Assembly (NCBI RefSeq): GCF_000091305.1 | Contig: NC_013929.1 | Location: forward strand, 6,200,001-6,264,000 | Direction of reading: 5' to 3' | From: Streptomyces scabiei 87.22 | Lineage (GTDB): Bacteria > Actinomycetota > Actinomycetes > Streptomycetales > Streptomycetaceae | DNA length: 64,000 bases | Shown here: in pieces, positions 1 to 8,700 of the stretch | Layout: every line of letters begins with the position of its first letter | Numbering within the stretch: the stretch's first letter is position 1 | The notes under the pieces: model-generated | The model's database searches: none | The model's input: the letters and a program-made list of their open reading frames with translations, nothing else | What the model was told of the DNA's origin: nothing | Translations under genes and position numbers: made by a program

Positions 1-1394
1 AGGTCGAGCCCCATGTGCTTGAGCGGAGTGCCGTGCCGGGTCTGCAGCAGGACCTGGCCGCGGCGCTTGACCAGGCGCCGGTCGAAGTCCACGTTGCTCA
101 CCAGGTACGTGGAGCGCGCCAGCGCCGTCCAGTACGCCATCGAGCCGGGGAGCACCCGCCGGGCCGCCACCGGCAGCGTGTGGTGGTGCTCCGGGCGTGC
201 GGCCCAGGAGGTGCGCATGTGGGGGACGTACGTACGGAAGGCGTTCTCCAGCGCGGCCGGGCCGCACTCGTAGCCGCGGCCGTCGTACGCGGCGAACACC
301 GCCCGGTCGGCGCGCAGCGGCAGCAGGCGCTGAAGGCGGTAGTGCAGACGCAGCCCGGCCGTACGGAACAGCCCGGCGAGGCCCCGCAGGAGGCGTCCGG
401 CGCCCCGGACCAGCCGTGCCCCGGCCCGCAGGGCGCGGTGGAGGCGCTGACCGCCGAGCAGCAGGAGCGCGCGCCGGAGCCGGGCGCGGGCGCGGACGGG
501 GGCGCCCGGCGTGCGGTAGCGGGCGCAGTGCGCGCGGACCGTGCGTACGAACTCGGCGCGAGCCTCGCGCGGCAGCCGGTGGCGCGCGGACAGCACGGAG
601 GTGAGGTGGTCGGTCATGAGCCGGAACAGCACCGGACGCCACTGCGCCAGCTCCGGCCGCTCGTCGAGGTACGCGAACACCCGGTCGTACTGGGCGAACA
701 CGTCGAAGTGGGCGCGGGTGACCGCCCCGAGCAGGCTGCCGTGGCGGCGCCGGCGGTGGTGGACGCAGACCCGGTCGAGGGTGGCGACGGACTCTGCGGC
801 CATCAGCACGGGGTACGTCCAGGCCGTGTCCTCGTACACGCCGGGCGGCAGACGGAAGTCGTGGTCCTCGACGAACTCCCGCTTGTACGCCTTGTTCCAC
901 ACCACCGGGCGGACGTGCAGCAGGCCCGGCCGGTCGTCGAGGCGGAAGGGGGCGGGGCCCCGCTCGGTGAGCCGGGGGGCGCCTGCGTCGCGGACGGACT
1001 CGCCCGACCAGGAGACGCGGGCGAAGTCGTGGACGAGGACGTCCGGTTCCCCGGTCTCCTTGACGCGGTCGGCGATCGCCTGGAGCGCGCCCGGTGTGAA
1101 CGTGTCGTCGCCGTCGAGGAAGAGGAGGTAGTCACCCCTCGCGTACTCCATCCCCTTGTTGCGGGCGGCACCCGGACCGGCGTTCTCCCGCAGGCGCACG
1201 GTGCTCCGCACCCGGGGGTCGCGGGCCGCGGCCTCGTCGGCGATGGCGCCGCAGTTGTCGGGGGAGGCGTCGTCGACGACGATCAGTTCGAGGTCGGTGA
1301 AGGACTGGGAGAGCACGGAATCCAGGCATTCCTGCAGGTACGCCTGAACCTTGTACGCGGGAACGATGACACTGAACCTGGGCAAGGGGGACAT
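1..1394 (-). CDS. GT2 glycosyltransferase / CDP-glycerol glycerophosphotransferase, 3' end cut by window
   Basis: The N-terminal part is a family 2 (GT-A) glycosyltransferase: it begins MSPLPRFSVIVPAYKV, followed by VVDDASPDN and the metal-binding FLDGDD. The residues near the window edge (QTRHGTPLKHMGLDL) match the start of the TagF/TarF CDP-glycerol:poly(glycerophosphate) glycerophosphotransferase domain. Such fusions build teichoic-acid-like or other phosphodiester wall polymers at the cytoplasmic membrane. About 464 codons are visible and the C-terminus lies outside the window. The start is the ATG at 1392-1394, just before the conserved beta strand; an overlapping ATG in another frame (1398) gives only a shadow reading. 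Family is confident; the polymer made is unknown. Confidence 0.85.
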   Translation of the reverse strand, partial: MSPLPRFSVIVPAYKVQAYLQECLDSVLSQSFTDLELIVVDDASPDNCGAIADEAAARDPRVRSTVRLRENAGPGAARNKGMEYARGDYLLFLDGDDTFTPGALQAIADRVKETGEPDVLVHDFARVSWSGESVRDAGAPRLTERGPAPFRLDDRPGLLHVRPVVWNKAYKREFVEDHDFRLPPGVYEDTAWTYPVLMAAESVATLDRVCVHHRRRRHGSLLGAVTRAHFDVFAQYDRVFAYLDERPELAQWRPVLFRLMTDHLTSVLSARHRLPREARAEFVRTVRAHCARYRTPGAPVRARARLRRALLLLGGQRLHRALRAGARLVRGAGRLLRGLAGLFRTAGLRLHYRLQRLLPLRADRAVFAAYDGRGYECGPAALENAFRTYVPHMRTSWAARPEHHHTLPVAARRVLPGSMAYWTALARSTYLVSNVDFDRRLVKRRGQVLLQTRHGTPLKHMGLD

Positions 1395-1620
1395 CCATGG
1401 GTCGGCGCGGGCATACTGCCCGGAAACGGCCGATGGGATGATTTGGTTACGGCGCGTGTTCCATACGGGGGATTTCAGGGGGAGTTGGGGGCGCGCGGGT
1501 GTGTACCGGGTGCGGACCGTGGTGAGTTGCGCGACCGGCCCCGCATCCCCTGCCTCGACCGCACCCCCGCGCCCGCCCCGCAACCACCTCCGCTGCCGCC
1601 GAACTCCCTTGTTCCCGCGC
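1395..1620. other. Intergenic spacer with no recognised feature
   Basis: A GC-rich stretch between the start of the wall-polymer transferase and the end of the ABC permease gene, both on the minus strand. It presumably carries the promoter of the transferase, but I see no clear promoter, hairpin or conserved small ORF. Confidence 0.4.
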
Positions 1621-2535
1621 CTACTTCACGGCCCCCGCCATCACCCCCGACACGAACTGCCGCTGGAACGCGAAGAACACGGCCAGCGGGATCACCATCG
1701 AGATGAACGCACCCGGCGCCAGCACCTCGATGTTGCTGCCGAACTGCCGTACCTGCTGCTGGAGCGCGACCGTCAGCGGCTGGGAGTCGGAGCTGGAGAA
1801 CACCAGCGCGACCAGCATGTCGTTCCACACCCACAGGAACTGGAAGATCCCCAGGGACGCCAACGCCGGTGCGGCCAGCGGCAGGACGACCGTCACGAAC
1901 AGCCGCACCTCGCCCGCCCCGTCCAGCCGCGCCGCCTCCAGCAGCTCACGAGGGATCTCCGCGAAGAAGTTCCGCAACAGGAAGATCGCGAACGGCAGTC
2001 CGAAGCCGACGTGGAAGAGGACGACTCCGATGATGTCGCCGAAGATCCCGAGGTCCCGGAAGAGACCGGACAGCGGGATCAGCGCCACCTGCACGGGCAC
2101 CACGAGCAGCCCCACCACGGCCATGAACCACCAGTCACGGCCCTTGAAGTCCAGCCAGGCGAAGGCGTATCCGGCCATCGCGCCGATCAGCACGACCAGC
2201 AGCGTCGCCGGGACCGTGATCCAGACCGTGTTGAACAGGGCGTCCGTGATGCCGTCGTTCTCCAGCAGCGACCGGTAGCTCTCGGTGGTGAGCTGGGCCG
2301 GGGCGGAGAAGACCGTCCACCAGCCGGAGGCGGAGATGTCGGTCGGGTCGCGGAACGACGAGACCAGCAGTCCGAAGGTCGGCACCAGCCAGAACAGCGC
2401 CACCAGCAGCAGGAACGCACGCAGTGCGCCGCCCGCCGCGCCGCTCGCGAGCCGGGCGGCGACGGAGCGCCTGCCCGCGGTCCCTGCCGGTGCGGCGGTT
2501 CCGGCGGCTCCGGGGCGTTCCTCGACAGTCGTCAC
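1621..2535 (-). CDS. Sugar ABC transporter permease, MalG type
   Basis: A 304-residue inner-membrane permease of a carbohydrate ABC importer. It has six hydrophobic segments and the cytoplasmic EAA loop that contacts the ATPase (EIPRELLEAARLDGAG). It ends in the usual MalG-like tail (FVSGVMAGAVK). The start is GTG at 2535, giving a 4-base overlap with the stop of the upstream permease gene, so the two are translationally coupled. No ATPase gene lies nearby; Streptomyces sugar importers of this type usually share the MsiK ATPase encoded elsewhere (known for the family, not visible here). Substrate unknown. Confidence 0.9.
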   Translation of the reverse strand: MTTVEERPGAAGTAAPAGTAGRRSVAARLASGAAGGALRAFLLLVALFWLVPTFGLLVSSFRDPTDISASGWWTVFSAPAQLTTESYRSLLENDGITDALFNTVWITVPATLLVVLIGAMAGYAFAWLDFKGRDWWFMAVVGLLVVPVQVALIPLSGLFRDLGIFGDIIGVVLFHVGFGLPFAIFLLRNFFAEIPRELLEAARLDGAGEVRLFVTVVLPLAAPALASLGIFQFLWVWNDMLVALVFSSSDSQPLTVALQQQVRQFGSNIEVLAPGAFISMVIPLAVFFAFQRQFVSGVMAGAVK

Positions 2536-3896
2536 CGCTGGCGCTCCTTCCTGAGGCGCCGGATGTTGACCCACATCACCGGCAGTACGAGCAGCAGCAG
2601 GACCACACCGATCGCGCTGCCGAGACCGAAGTCGCCCCCGCCGCCGTACGACACCAGATACAGCTGCAGGGCGAGGACGTTGGCCTCGTCCTGGGTGGGC
2701 TGGGGGGCGATGATGTAGACGAGGTCGAACACCTTCATCACGTTGATCATCAGCGTCACGAGGACGACGACCAGGACCGGCGCGAGCAGCGGCACGGTGA
2801 CCTTGCGGAACACCTGCCACTCGTTCGCCCCGTCCACCCGGGCCGCTTCGAGCAGATTGCGGTCGACCCCGGCGAGGCCCGCCGCGATCAGCACCATGGC
2901 GAAGCCGGCCCACATCCAGACGTACGACCCGATGACGGCCGGGGTGACGAGCGTCGGGCCCAGCCAGTCGATGCCGTTGTAGGGCGCCGCGAAGTTCGAG
3001 CCGGGCAGCCGGAGCCGGGACCCGTCGGCGGACTCCGGCAGGCGGAAGGTGCCGTCGGAGCCGCTGGTCGCGGTGGCGACGACCTCGCCCCCCTTCACCG
3101 CCTCGACCTTCACGCCCTTCAGCGCCTTCTCGCCCGGGTCGACGGCACCCTTCTCGCCGCCACCGCCGAGCCGGAAGTCCAGCCAGACGGTGCCGGTGAC
3201 GCCGTCGTCCTTCCCGGTCCCGGCGTTCTCGGCGTCCTGGGCGTCGCCGGGCAGCCGGTTGGGCGCGATACCGACGAGCGGGAGGAGCGCCGGGGTACCC
3301 GCCCGCACGGTGCCCTCCGTGGTGAACGACCCGCCGCCGGACGCCCGCAGATCGCTCACCTGGGCGTTCGGCCGGGCCTTCGGGTACACGGACTCGTCGA
3401 CGAAGACGTCGTGCACGGACGTCACGACCGCGTTGGCGACACCCTGGTCCGGGTCCTGCTCGTACACCAGCCGGAAGATGATGCCCGCGGCGAGCATCGA
3501 GATCGCCATCGGCATGAAGACGACCAGCTTGAACGCCGTTCCCCAGCGGATGCGTTCGGTCAGCACCGCGAAGATCAGTCCGAGCGCGGTGACCAGTGCG
3601 GGGGCCACCGCGACCCAGATCGCGGTGTTGCGTACGGCGACGAGGGTGGAGTCGTCGGAGAAGATCTCCGCGTAGTTGTCGAGGCCGACGAAGCCCGAGC
3701 CGTCCGCGTCGAACAGGCTCCGCCAGACCGAGTACCCGATGGGGTAGACCACGAGCGCGCCGAGCAGCACCAGCGCGGGCAGCAGGAACAGCACCGCCAC
3801 CCACAGCCGGGTGCCCGTCACGCTCTTGCGCGATGCGGCGGGGGGCGTCGGCAGCGCGCCGGCACCCCCCGCCGTCTTCGTCACGGCAGACGGCAT
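2532..3896 (-). CDS. Sugar ABC transporter permease, MalF type, with large extracytoplasmic insertion
   Basis: A 454-residue permease, about 150 residues longer than usual. Residues 31-145 contain the first three membrane segments and residues 315-454 the rest, with the EAA loop RNLLEAARVDGANEW near 345. Between them (about 150-310) lies a hydrophilic segment rich in Gly, Asp and Thr. Its stretch GVKVEAVKGGEVVATATSGS followed by DGTFRLPE reads like a carboxypeptidase-regulatory/SdrD-B-like beta-sandwich repeat. By topology this sits outside the membrane. It is the middle gene of a lipoprotein-permease-permease operon, 10 bases after the binding protein and overlapping the second permease. Function in sugar uptake is clear; the role of the insertion is not. 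Confidence 0.88.
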   Translation of the reverse strand: MPSAVTKTAGGAGALPTPPAASRKSVTGTRLWVAVLFLLPALVLLGALVVYPIGYSVWRSLFDADGSGFVGLDNYAEIFSDDSTLVAVRNTAIWVAVAPALVTALGLIFAVLTERIRWGTAFKLVVFMPMAISMLAAGIIFRLVYEQDPDQGVANAVVTSVHDVFVDESVYPKARPNAQVSDLRASGGGSFTTEGTVRAGTPALLPLVGIAPNRLPGDAQDAENAGTGKDDGVTGTVWLDFRLGGGGEKGAVDPGEKALKGVKVEAVKGGEVVATATSGSDGTFRLPESADGSRLRLPGSNFAAPYNGIDWLGPTLVTPAVIGSYVWMWAGFAMVLIAAGLAGVDRNLLEAARVDGANEWQVFRKVTVPLLAPVLVVVLVTLMINVMKVFDLVYIIAPQPTQDEANVLALQLYLVSYGGGGDFGLGSAIGVVLLLLVLPVMWVNIRRLRKERQR

Positions 3897-3906
3897 GAGG
3901 TCGTCG

Positions 3907-5367
3907 TCAGCCGTTCCCGTAGGCCTTCGCCGCGTCGGCCTCCAGCTGCTTCTGGGCCCCGGCCACGTCGTCGGGGTCCTTCAGGAAGTCCTGGAGGTCC
4001 TTCCACTCACCGACGCCCTGGGTGCCGCCGAACGCCGCCGGGGCCTGGTCGGACATGTCGAAGCGGAAGTCGTCGCCCGCCGCGAGCAGTGCCTTGGCGA
4101 TCTTCCGGGTGGCGTCGTCCTTGTAACTGGCCTCGTCCATCTCCTTGTTGGGGGAGAGGAAGCCGCCCTGGGCCGCCCAGATCTCCGCCGCGTCGGTCGA
4201 GGCGAGGAAGGTGAGCAGCGCCTGCGCGCCCTTGCCGTCCTTCAGGGCCACGGCCGCGTCACCGCCGGTGACCACGGGGGAGTCGTCGCCGACCGCCGGG
4301 AACGGGAAGACCTTGGCGTCCGTGCCGATCTTCGCGTCCGTGTCGCCGTTGATCGTGACGGCCACGAAGTCGCCCTCGAACACCATGCCCGCCGGAGTGT
4401 CCCCGCCGAACGTCTGGGTGATCGACTTCGGGTACTCCGTCTGCAGCGCGCCGGACGCCCCGCCCGCGATCAGGTCGTCCTTGCCCCACAGCTGGGCGAG
4501 CGTGGTGAGGGCGTCCTTGACGGAGGGGTCGGTCCACTTGATCTCGTGCTTGGCGAGCTGGTCGTACTTCTCCGGGCCCGCCTGCGAGAGGTAGACGTTC
4601 TCGAACCAGTCGGTGAGGGTCCAGCCGTCGGCGCCGCCGATGGACACGGCGGGGGAGCCGGCGTCGGAGAGGGTCTGCGCGGTCTGCAGGAACTCCTCCC
4701 AGGTCTTGGGTTCCTCGGTGATGCCGGCCGCCTCGAAGGCCGCGGTGTTGTACCAGACGAGGGACTTGTTGGCGGCCTTCGCGTAGACGCCGTACTGCTT
4801 GCCCTCGTAGGCGCCGAGGTCCTTCCAGCCGTCCGAGAAGTTCTTGTCCAGCTGCGCCTGGGCCTCGCTGCCGAGCGGCTTCACCCAGCCCTTCTCGGCG
4901 AACTGGTGCAGCACGCCGACCTGGGGCAGGAACGCCACGTCCGGCGGCTTGCCGCCCTCGATCTTGGTCCCGAGGAACGTGGAGGTGTTGTTGCCGGTCG
5001 GTACGAAGGTCACCGAGGCACCGGTGCGTTTCTCGAACTCGTCCAGCACCTTCTGGAAGTTGTCCAGCTCCGGGCCCGTGAAGACCGCCGCGACCTCCAG
5101 CTTCTGGCCGTCCAGCTTGGGCAGGCGCACGGTGGCCTCGTTGCCGCCCTCGCTGCCGTTGTCCCCCTTGTCGCCGCCGTCGTCGTCACCCCCGCACGCG
5201 GTGAGCGAGAGGGCGAGGACACCTGCGGCGAGGGCCGCGAGGGCTCTGGCCGTGGGGGGCCGGGTGGGCCCGCCGGCGGATGCGGGCTTGCTGGTGCGAA
5301 CCCCATGGCCTAAGAGGCGAATCCGGTTCGAGCGGTGTGTGCGGTGCGTGCCGTGCGTGTGGCGCAT
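3907..5367 (-). CDS. Sugar ABC transporter solute-binding lipoprotein
   Basis: An extracellular family 1 solute-binding protein that delivers sugar to the two permeases encoded downstream. The signal region ends in a lipobox (LALSLTAC) followed by a Gly/Asp linker, so the mature protein is lipid-anchored. The body has the usual pattern: FDEFEKRTGASVTFV-like N-domain, a WYNTAAFEAAGI hinge region and a SAEIWAAQGGFLSPN-like C-domain. Start assigned to the ATG at 5365-5367 (486 aa), preceded by a GGGG-containing site; the reading frame extends further upstream to 5451 but without a better start. The n-region is unusually long and His/Thr/Arg rich, so the true start is uncertain. Confidence 0.85.
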   Translation of the reverse strand: MRHTHGTHRTHRSNRIRLLGHGVRTSKPASAGGPTRPPTARALAALAAGVLALSLTACGGDDDGGDKGDNGSEGGNEATVRLPKLDGQKLEVAAVFTGPELDNFQKVLDEFEKRTGASVTFVPTGNNTSTFLGTKIEGGKPPDVAFLPQVGVLHQFAEKGWVKPLGSEAQAQLDKNFSDGWKDLGAYEGKQYGVYAKAANKSLVWYNTAAFEAAGITEEPKTWEEFLQTAQTLSDAGSPAVSIGGADGWTLTDWFENVYLSQAGPEKYDQLAKHEIKWTDPSVKDALTTLAQLWGKDDLIAGGASGALQTEYPKSITQTFGGDTPAGMVFEGDFVAVTINGDTDAKIGTDAKVFPFPAVGDDSPVVTGGDAAVALKDGKGAQALLTFLASTDAAEIWAAQGGFLSPNKEMDEASYKDDATRKIAKALLAAGDDFRFDMSDQAPAAFGGTQGVGEWKDLQDFLKDPDDVAGAQKQLEADAAKAYGNG

Positions 5368-5400
5368 CACTGACCCCGTTCTCCGTGCGTCGTCGAACGT

Positions 5401-5422
5401 AGAGCGCTGTCCCGTGCGCTCT
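5401..5422. promoter_or_regulatory. Inverted repeat upstream of the sugar-binding protein gene
   Basis: Seven-base arms AGAGCGC and GCGCTCT, separated by 8 bases, lie about 35 bases before the assigned start of the binding-protein gene. The position suits a repressor site or a 5' leader hairpin. No regulator gene is adjacent. Confidence 0.35.
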
Positions 5423-5580
5423 GGTCTACGCCGCGTGGTCGGGGGCGGCAAGAGCGGCTGCCGCGTCAGCGTCTTGATCGTGACCGCGTCGTGACCATGA
5501 GGGCGGTGTCGGGGTGCTTCGCGGGGCGCTTCACGAGGGGGCGGCGCGGTGTCGTGGTCGGGTGCCTGTGCGTCGTGGTC

Positions 5581-5785
5581 GCTCGCGCCGTTCCCCGCGC
5601 CCCTGTCGGGCCTGCGGCCCTCCTTGGGGGTGTGGGCAGCGCCCCGCTCGTGGGGGTTGCTCGCGCAGTTCCCCGCGCCCCTCGAGGGGGCCTGCGGCCC
5701 CTCGTCGGGGGATGTTGCGCTGTGTGGGTGAGTGGCGGGTGTGTTGGGGGTGCTCGCGCCGTTCCCCGCGCCCCCTGTCGGGGCG
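5581..5785. repeat. Three copies of a dispersed GC-rich repeat in a gene-free gap
   Basis: The 426-base gap between the binding-protein gene and the FHA/ATPase gene holds three near-identical copies (about 5581-5605, 5658-5684, 5751-5780) of the core GCTCGCGCNGTTCCCCGCGC. Each is followed by short GGGCCTGCGGCCC-type palindromes. The same core recurs near 12,010, 13,595, 16,530 and in inverse orientation near 12,080, 13,650 and 35,650. Open frames reading through this block are compositional artefacts. Confidence 0.75.
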
Positions 5786-5793
5786 GGGGACGG

Positions 5794-8700
5794 TCAGAGG
5801 AGGGACGGTACGTGGGCTGCCGAGACCTCTCGGGCCGCGCGGTCCAGGGCGCTGGCCAGGAGGGCCAGGTCGGTGGGGCCGTTGCCCAGTTCGCGGACGG
5901 GACGGCGGGCCGGCGGGTCGCCCATGCGTGACCAGTCGAGCGGCACCACGGTCGGGCGGAGGGTCGCGGTGCGGGGGATGCGGCCCGTGACCCGGCCCGC
6001 CTGGAACACGGTCGTCCGGCCCCCCTCGCCCAGCAGCTCCCCCCGGCCGGGCGCGGGTTCGTCCGGACCCGGCATCGGCGCGCTCAGGACCACGCGTCCG
6101 CCCGCCGCCCGGCCCAGCTCGCTCTCGCCCGCGCGCCCGCCGACACCGGTCGCGGCCACGAGATGCACCCCGAGACGCTCACCCTCCCGGGCCACCGCCT
6201 CCAGGGCCCGTACGACCGAACCCGCCGCCGGCCGCCCCGTGGACCCCAGAGCGGGTGACAGCAGGGCGTCCAGGTCGTCGACGACGACCACGAGCCGGGG
6301 CAGCTCCGAGGCCGCATCCCTGGTGGCCCCGCCCCTGCCGTCCGGGTCGGTGTTCCTGCGGCTCGCCGGCGGACGCAGCCGCAGGGTGGAGCTGGAGGAC
6401 GAGTCGAGGTCGGCGGCCCCGGCCCCCGAAGCCCCGGCCCCTGACGCGCCCGCCCCCGACACGCCCGCTCCCGACGGCGCCGAGCGCTGCGGGACGATAC
6501 GCCCCGAGACCTCACGCCGTGTGTGCCACTCCACGAACCCCAGCCCGTCGAGCAGTTCGTACCGCCGTTTCAGCTCCGTGATCAGGGACTGCGCGAACTC
6601 CCGCATCCGGACGGGGTCGTTGGCCGTGAGATGCGTCCCCACATGGGGCAGGTCCGTACAGACCCCGAGGCCCTCGCCGGTCCGCCCGCCTCCGCCACCG
6701 GTACCGGTGGCGCCGTCCCGTCCGTCCACGAGGGCGATGCCCAGCCGGTCGGGCCGCTCGGCGGCGGCGAGGGACGCGGCCACCGACCGCAGCAGCTCCG
6801 TACGGCCGCTCCCGGCGGGCCCCTCGATCAGCAGATGCGGCCCCTCGGCCACCAGATCCACCGAGACCGGACCGCGCGGCCCCGCGCCGAGCACGGCCCA
6901 GGCCCGCCCGCCGAGCGCCGTCGTGTCGTCGGCGGCGTCCGCCCACCGGGTCATCAGCGAGGCCGGTGTGGCCCGCGCCAGCCCCAGCTCGTCCAGCAGC
7001 CGCGCCGACTGCGGCAGCGGCGCCGAGACGCGCGTCTGCCGGTCCCCGGCCGTCCCGTCCGATCCGTCCGTCCGCAACGGCGCCAGCGCCCGCGCGAACC
7101 GCTCCGCCCACGCCGACGACACCGCGTCGAGCGTGGCCACCGTGCCCTGGTTCAGCAGCCCCGGGGCCTCGCCCGGGTCGAGGGAGGCCAGGTCCCGGGT
7201 GCCCGGACGCGTCCGTTCGTCGGCGCCGGAGCGCGCGCTCCCCGTGAGGTCGAGGTGGGGATGCGTACGGCCCCCCGCGGCGGGGTCGGCCGAGGCGGAG
7301 CCGTGGGCGGCGTCGTCGCGGCCCGAGCGGCCCTCCCGGGAGCGGCCCGGCGCGGCACCGTCCACCGGGCGACCGGAGCCGCCCGCGCCCGGTGCCCCGG
7401 AGCCGCCCCCCGCGCCGTATCCGGCGGAGGCGACCCGCAGCAGGCGCAGCGCCGTGGCCACGTCACCGCTGAGCAGGGCGACGGCCCCGCACGCGCGGAA
7501 CGCGGGCGAGGTCGCGCAGGCCGCCGCGTACGTCTCCGCCACCGGCGAGGCGGGTGACGCGGACTCCGTCTCGGCGAGGCACACGACATGGATCCCGGCG
7601 AGGGGCCCCTCCTGCGCCAGCCGCACCACGGCCTCCCGCACATCGGCGCCTCCGGGGTCCCCGTCCACGATCACCACCGTGTACGGCCCCGGGAAACCGT
7701 CGCCCGCCGGTCCGTCCTCCCGGGCCCACGAGGGCCGCCGCACGGTCCGCCGCCCGGGACCGCCCTCGTCCCCTCCGGTCCCGCGATCGGCCGAGCCGGG
7801 CGCCCCGGCGGCCGTCGCCCGTCCGCCGTCGGCGCCCGGAGTGCTCCCGGGCGCGTGTCCCGCCGCGTCCGCCGCGTGGTCCTCCACCCGGCGCAGCAGT
7901 TCGTCCAGCCGGGCCGTCGTCTGCTCGCGGTCGTAGGCGAGCAGGAGGCGGCAGTCCTGGCCGTGGGCGGGGCGGAGGTGGGGGAGCCAGCCGAGCCACG
8001 CCCAGTCGGCGGCCCGTTCCCCGGCGGTGCGGGAGCGGTCCGCGCTGATCAGCACCAGTTCCAGGGCGTCGGGCGAGTGCAGCGCGGCGAGCTGGGCCAC
8101 GACCGCGCGGGCCAGCCCCATCAGCCGGGGACGCGGCCCGGCCAGCCCCAGCGCCCCGACCTCGCGCAGCCCGGTGGTCACCGGCACCGCCGGCAGCAGA
8201 CCCGGTCCGTCCGGCGCCGGCCGGTCCGCCGTCCCCAGCCGCACCGTCAGTGCCTCCGGGTGGTCCGGCCCCCGCTCCCACAGCCGGGCACCCGGCCCGA
8301 GCGCGGTGAGCAGCAGCGCGGCGGGATCCGGCCAGGTCTCCGGCAGCCGCTCCCCACCGGACGGGAGCCACGAGGCCATCGCCCCGAGCTCGTCCTCGTC
8401 GTCCTCCGTGTCGTACTCGTACGGGTCGTACTCGGCCTCCGCCTGGGCCCGCCCGCCGGCCAGACGCCGGGCCCAGGCGCCGAAGCCGCCCCGTTTGCGC
8501 ACCCCGCGCGGCACGTCCGTGCCCCGCAGGGGCGTGCCCTTGCGCGTGCCCGACCCGGCGGGCCCGTCGACGTCCCCGGGTGCCGACGGCTCGCCGGGGC
8601 CGGGGGACCCGTCGGTGTCGTGGAACGCGCCCCTTCCGTGCGCGACCTCCGCCGCGCGCGTGTCCGCGGGCCGGTGGGCGTCCACGGCACCGCGGTGGTG

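Noticed and set aside
5418-5436. DasR site before the first sugar importer
   Set aside because: CTCTGGTCTACGCCGCG keeps TGGTCTA but the second half diverges; too weak to call.
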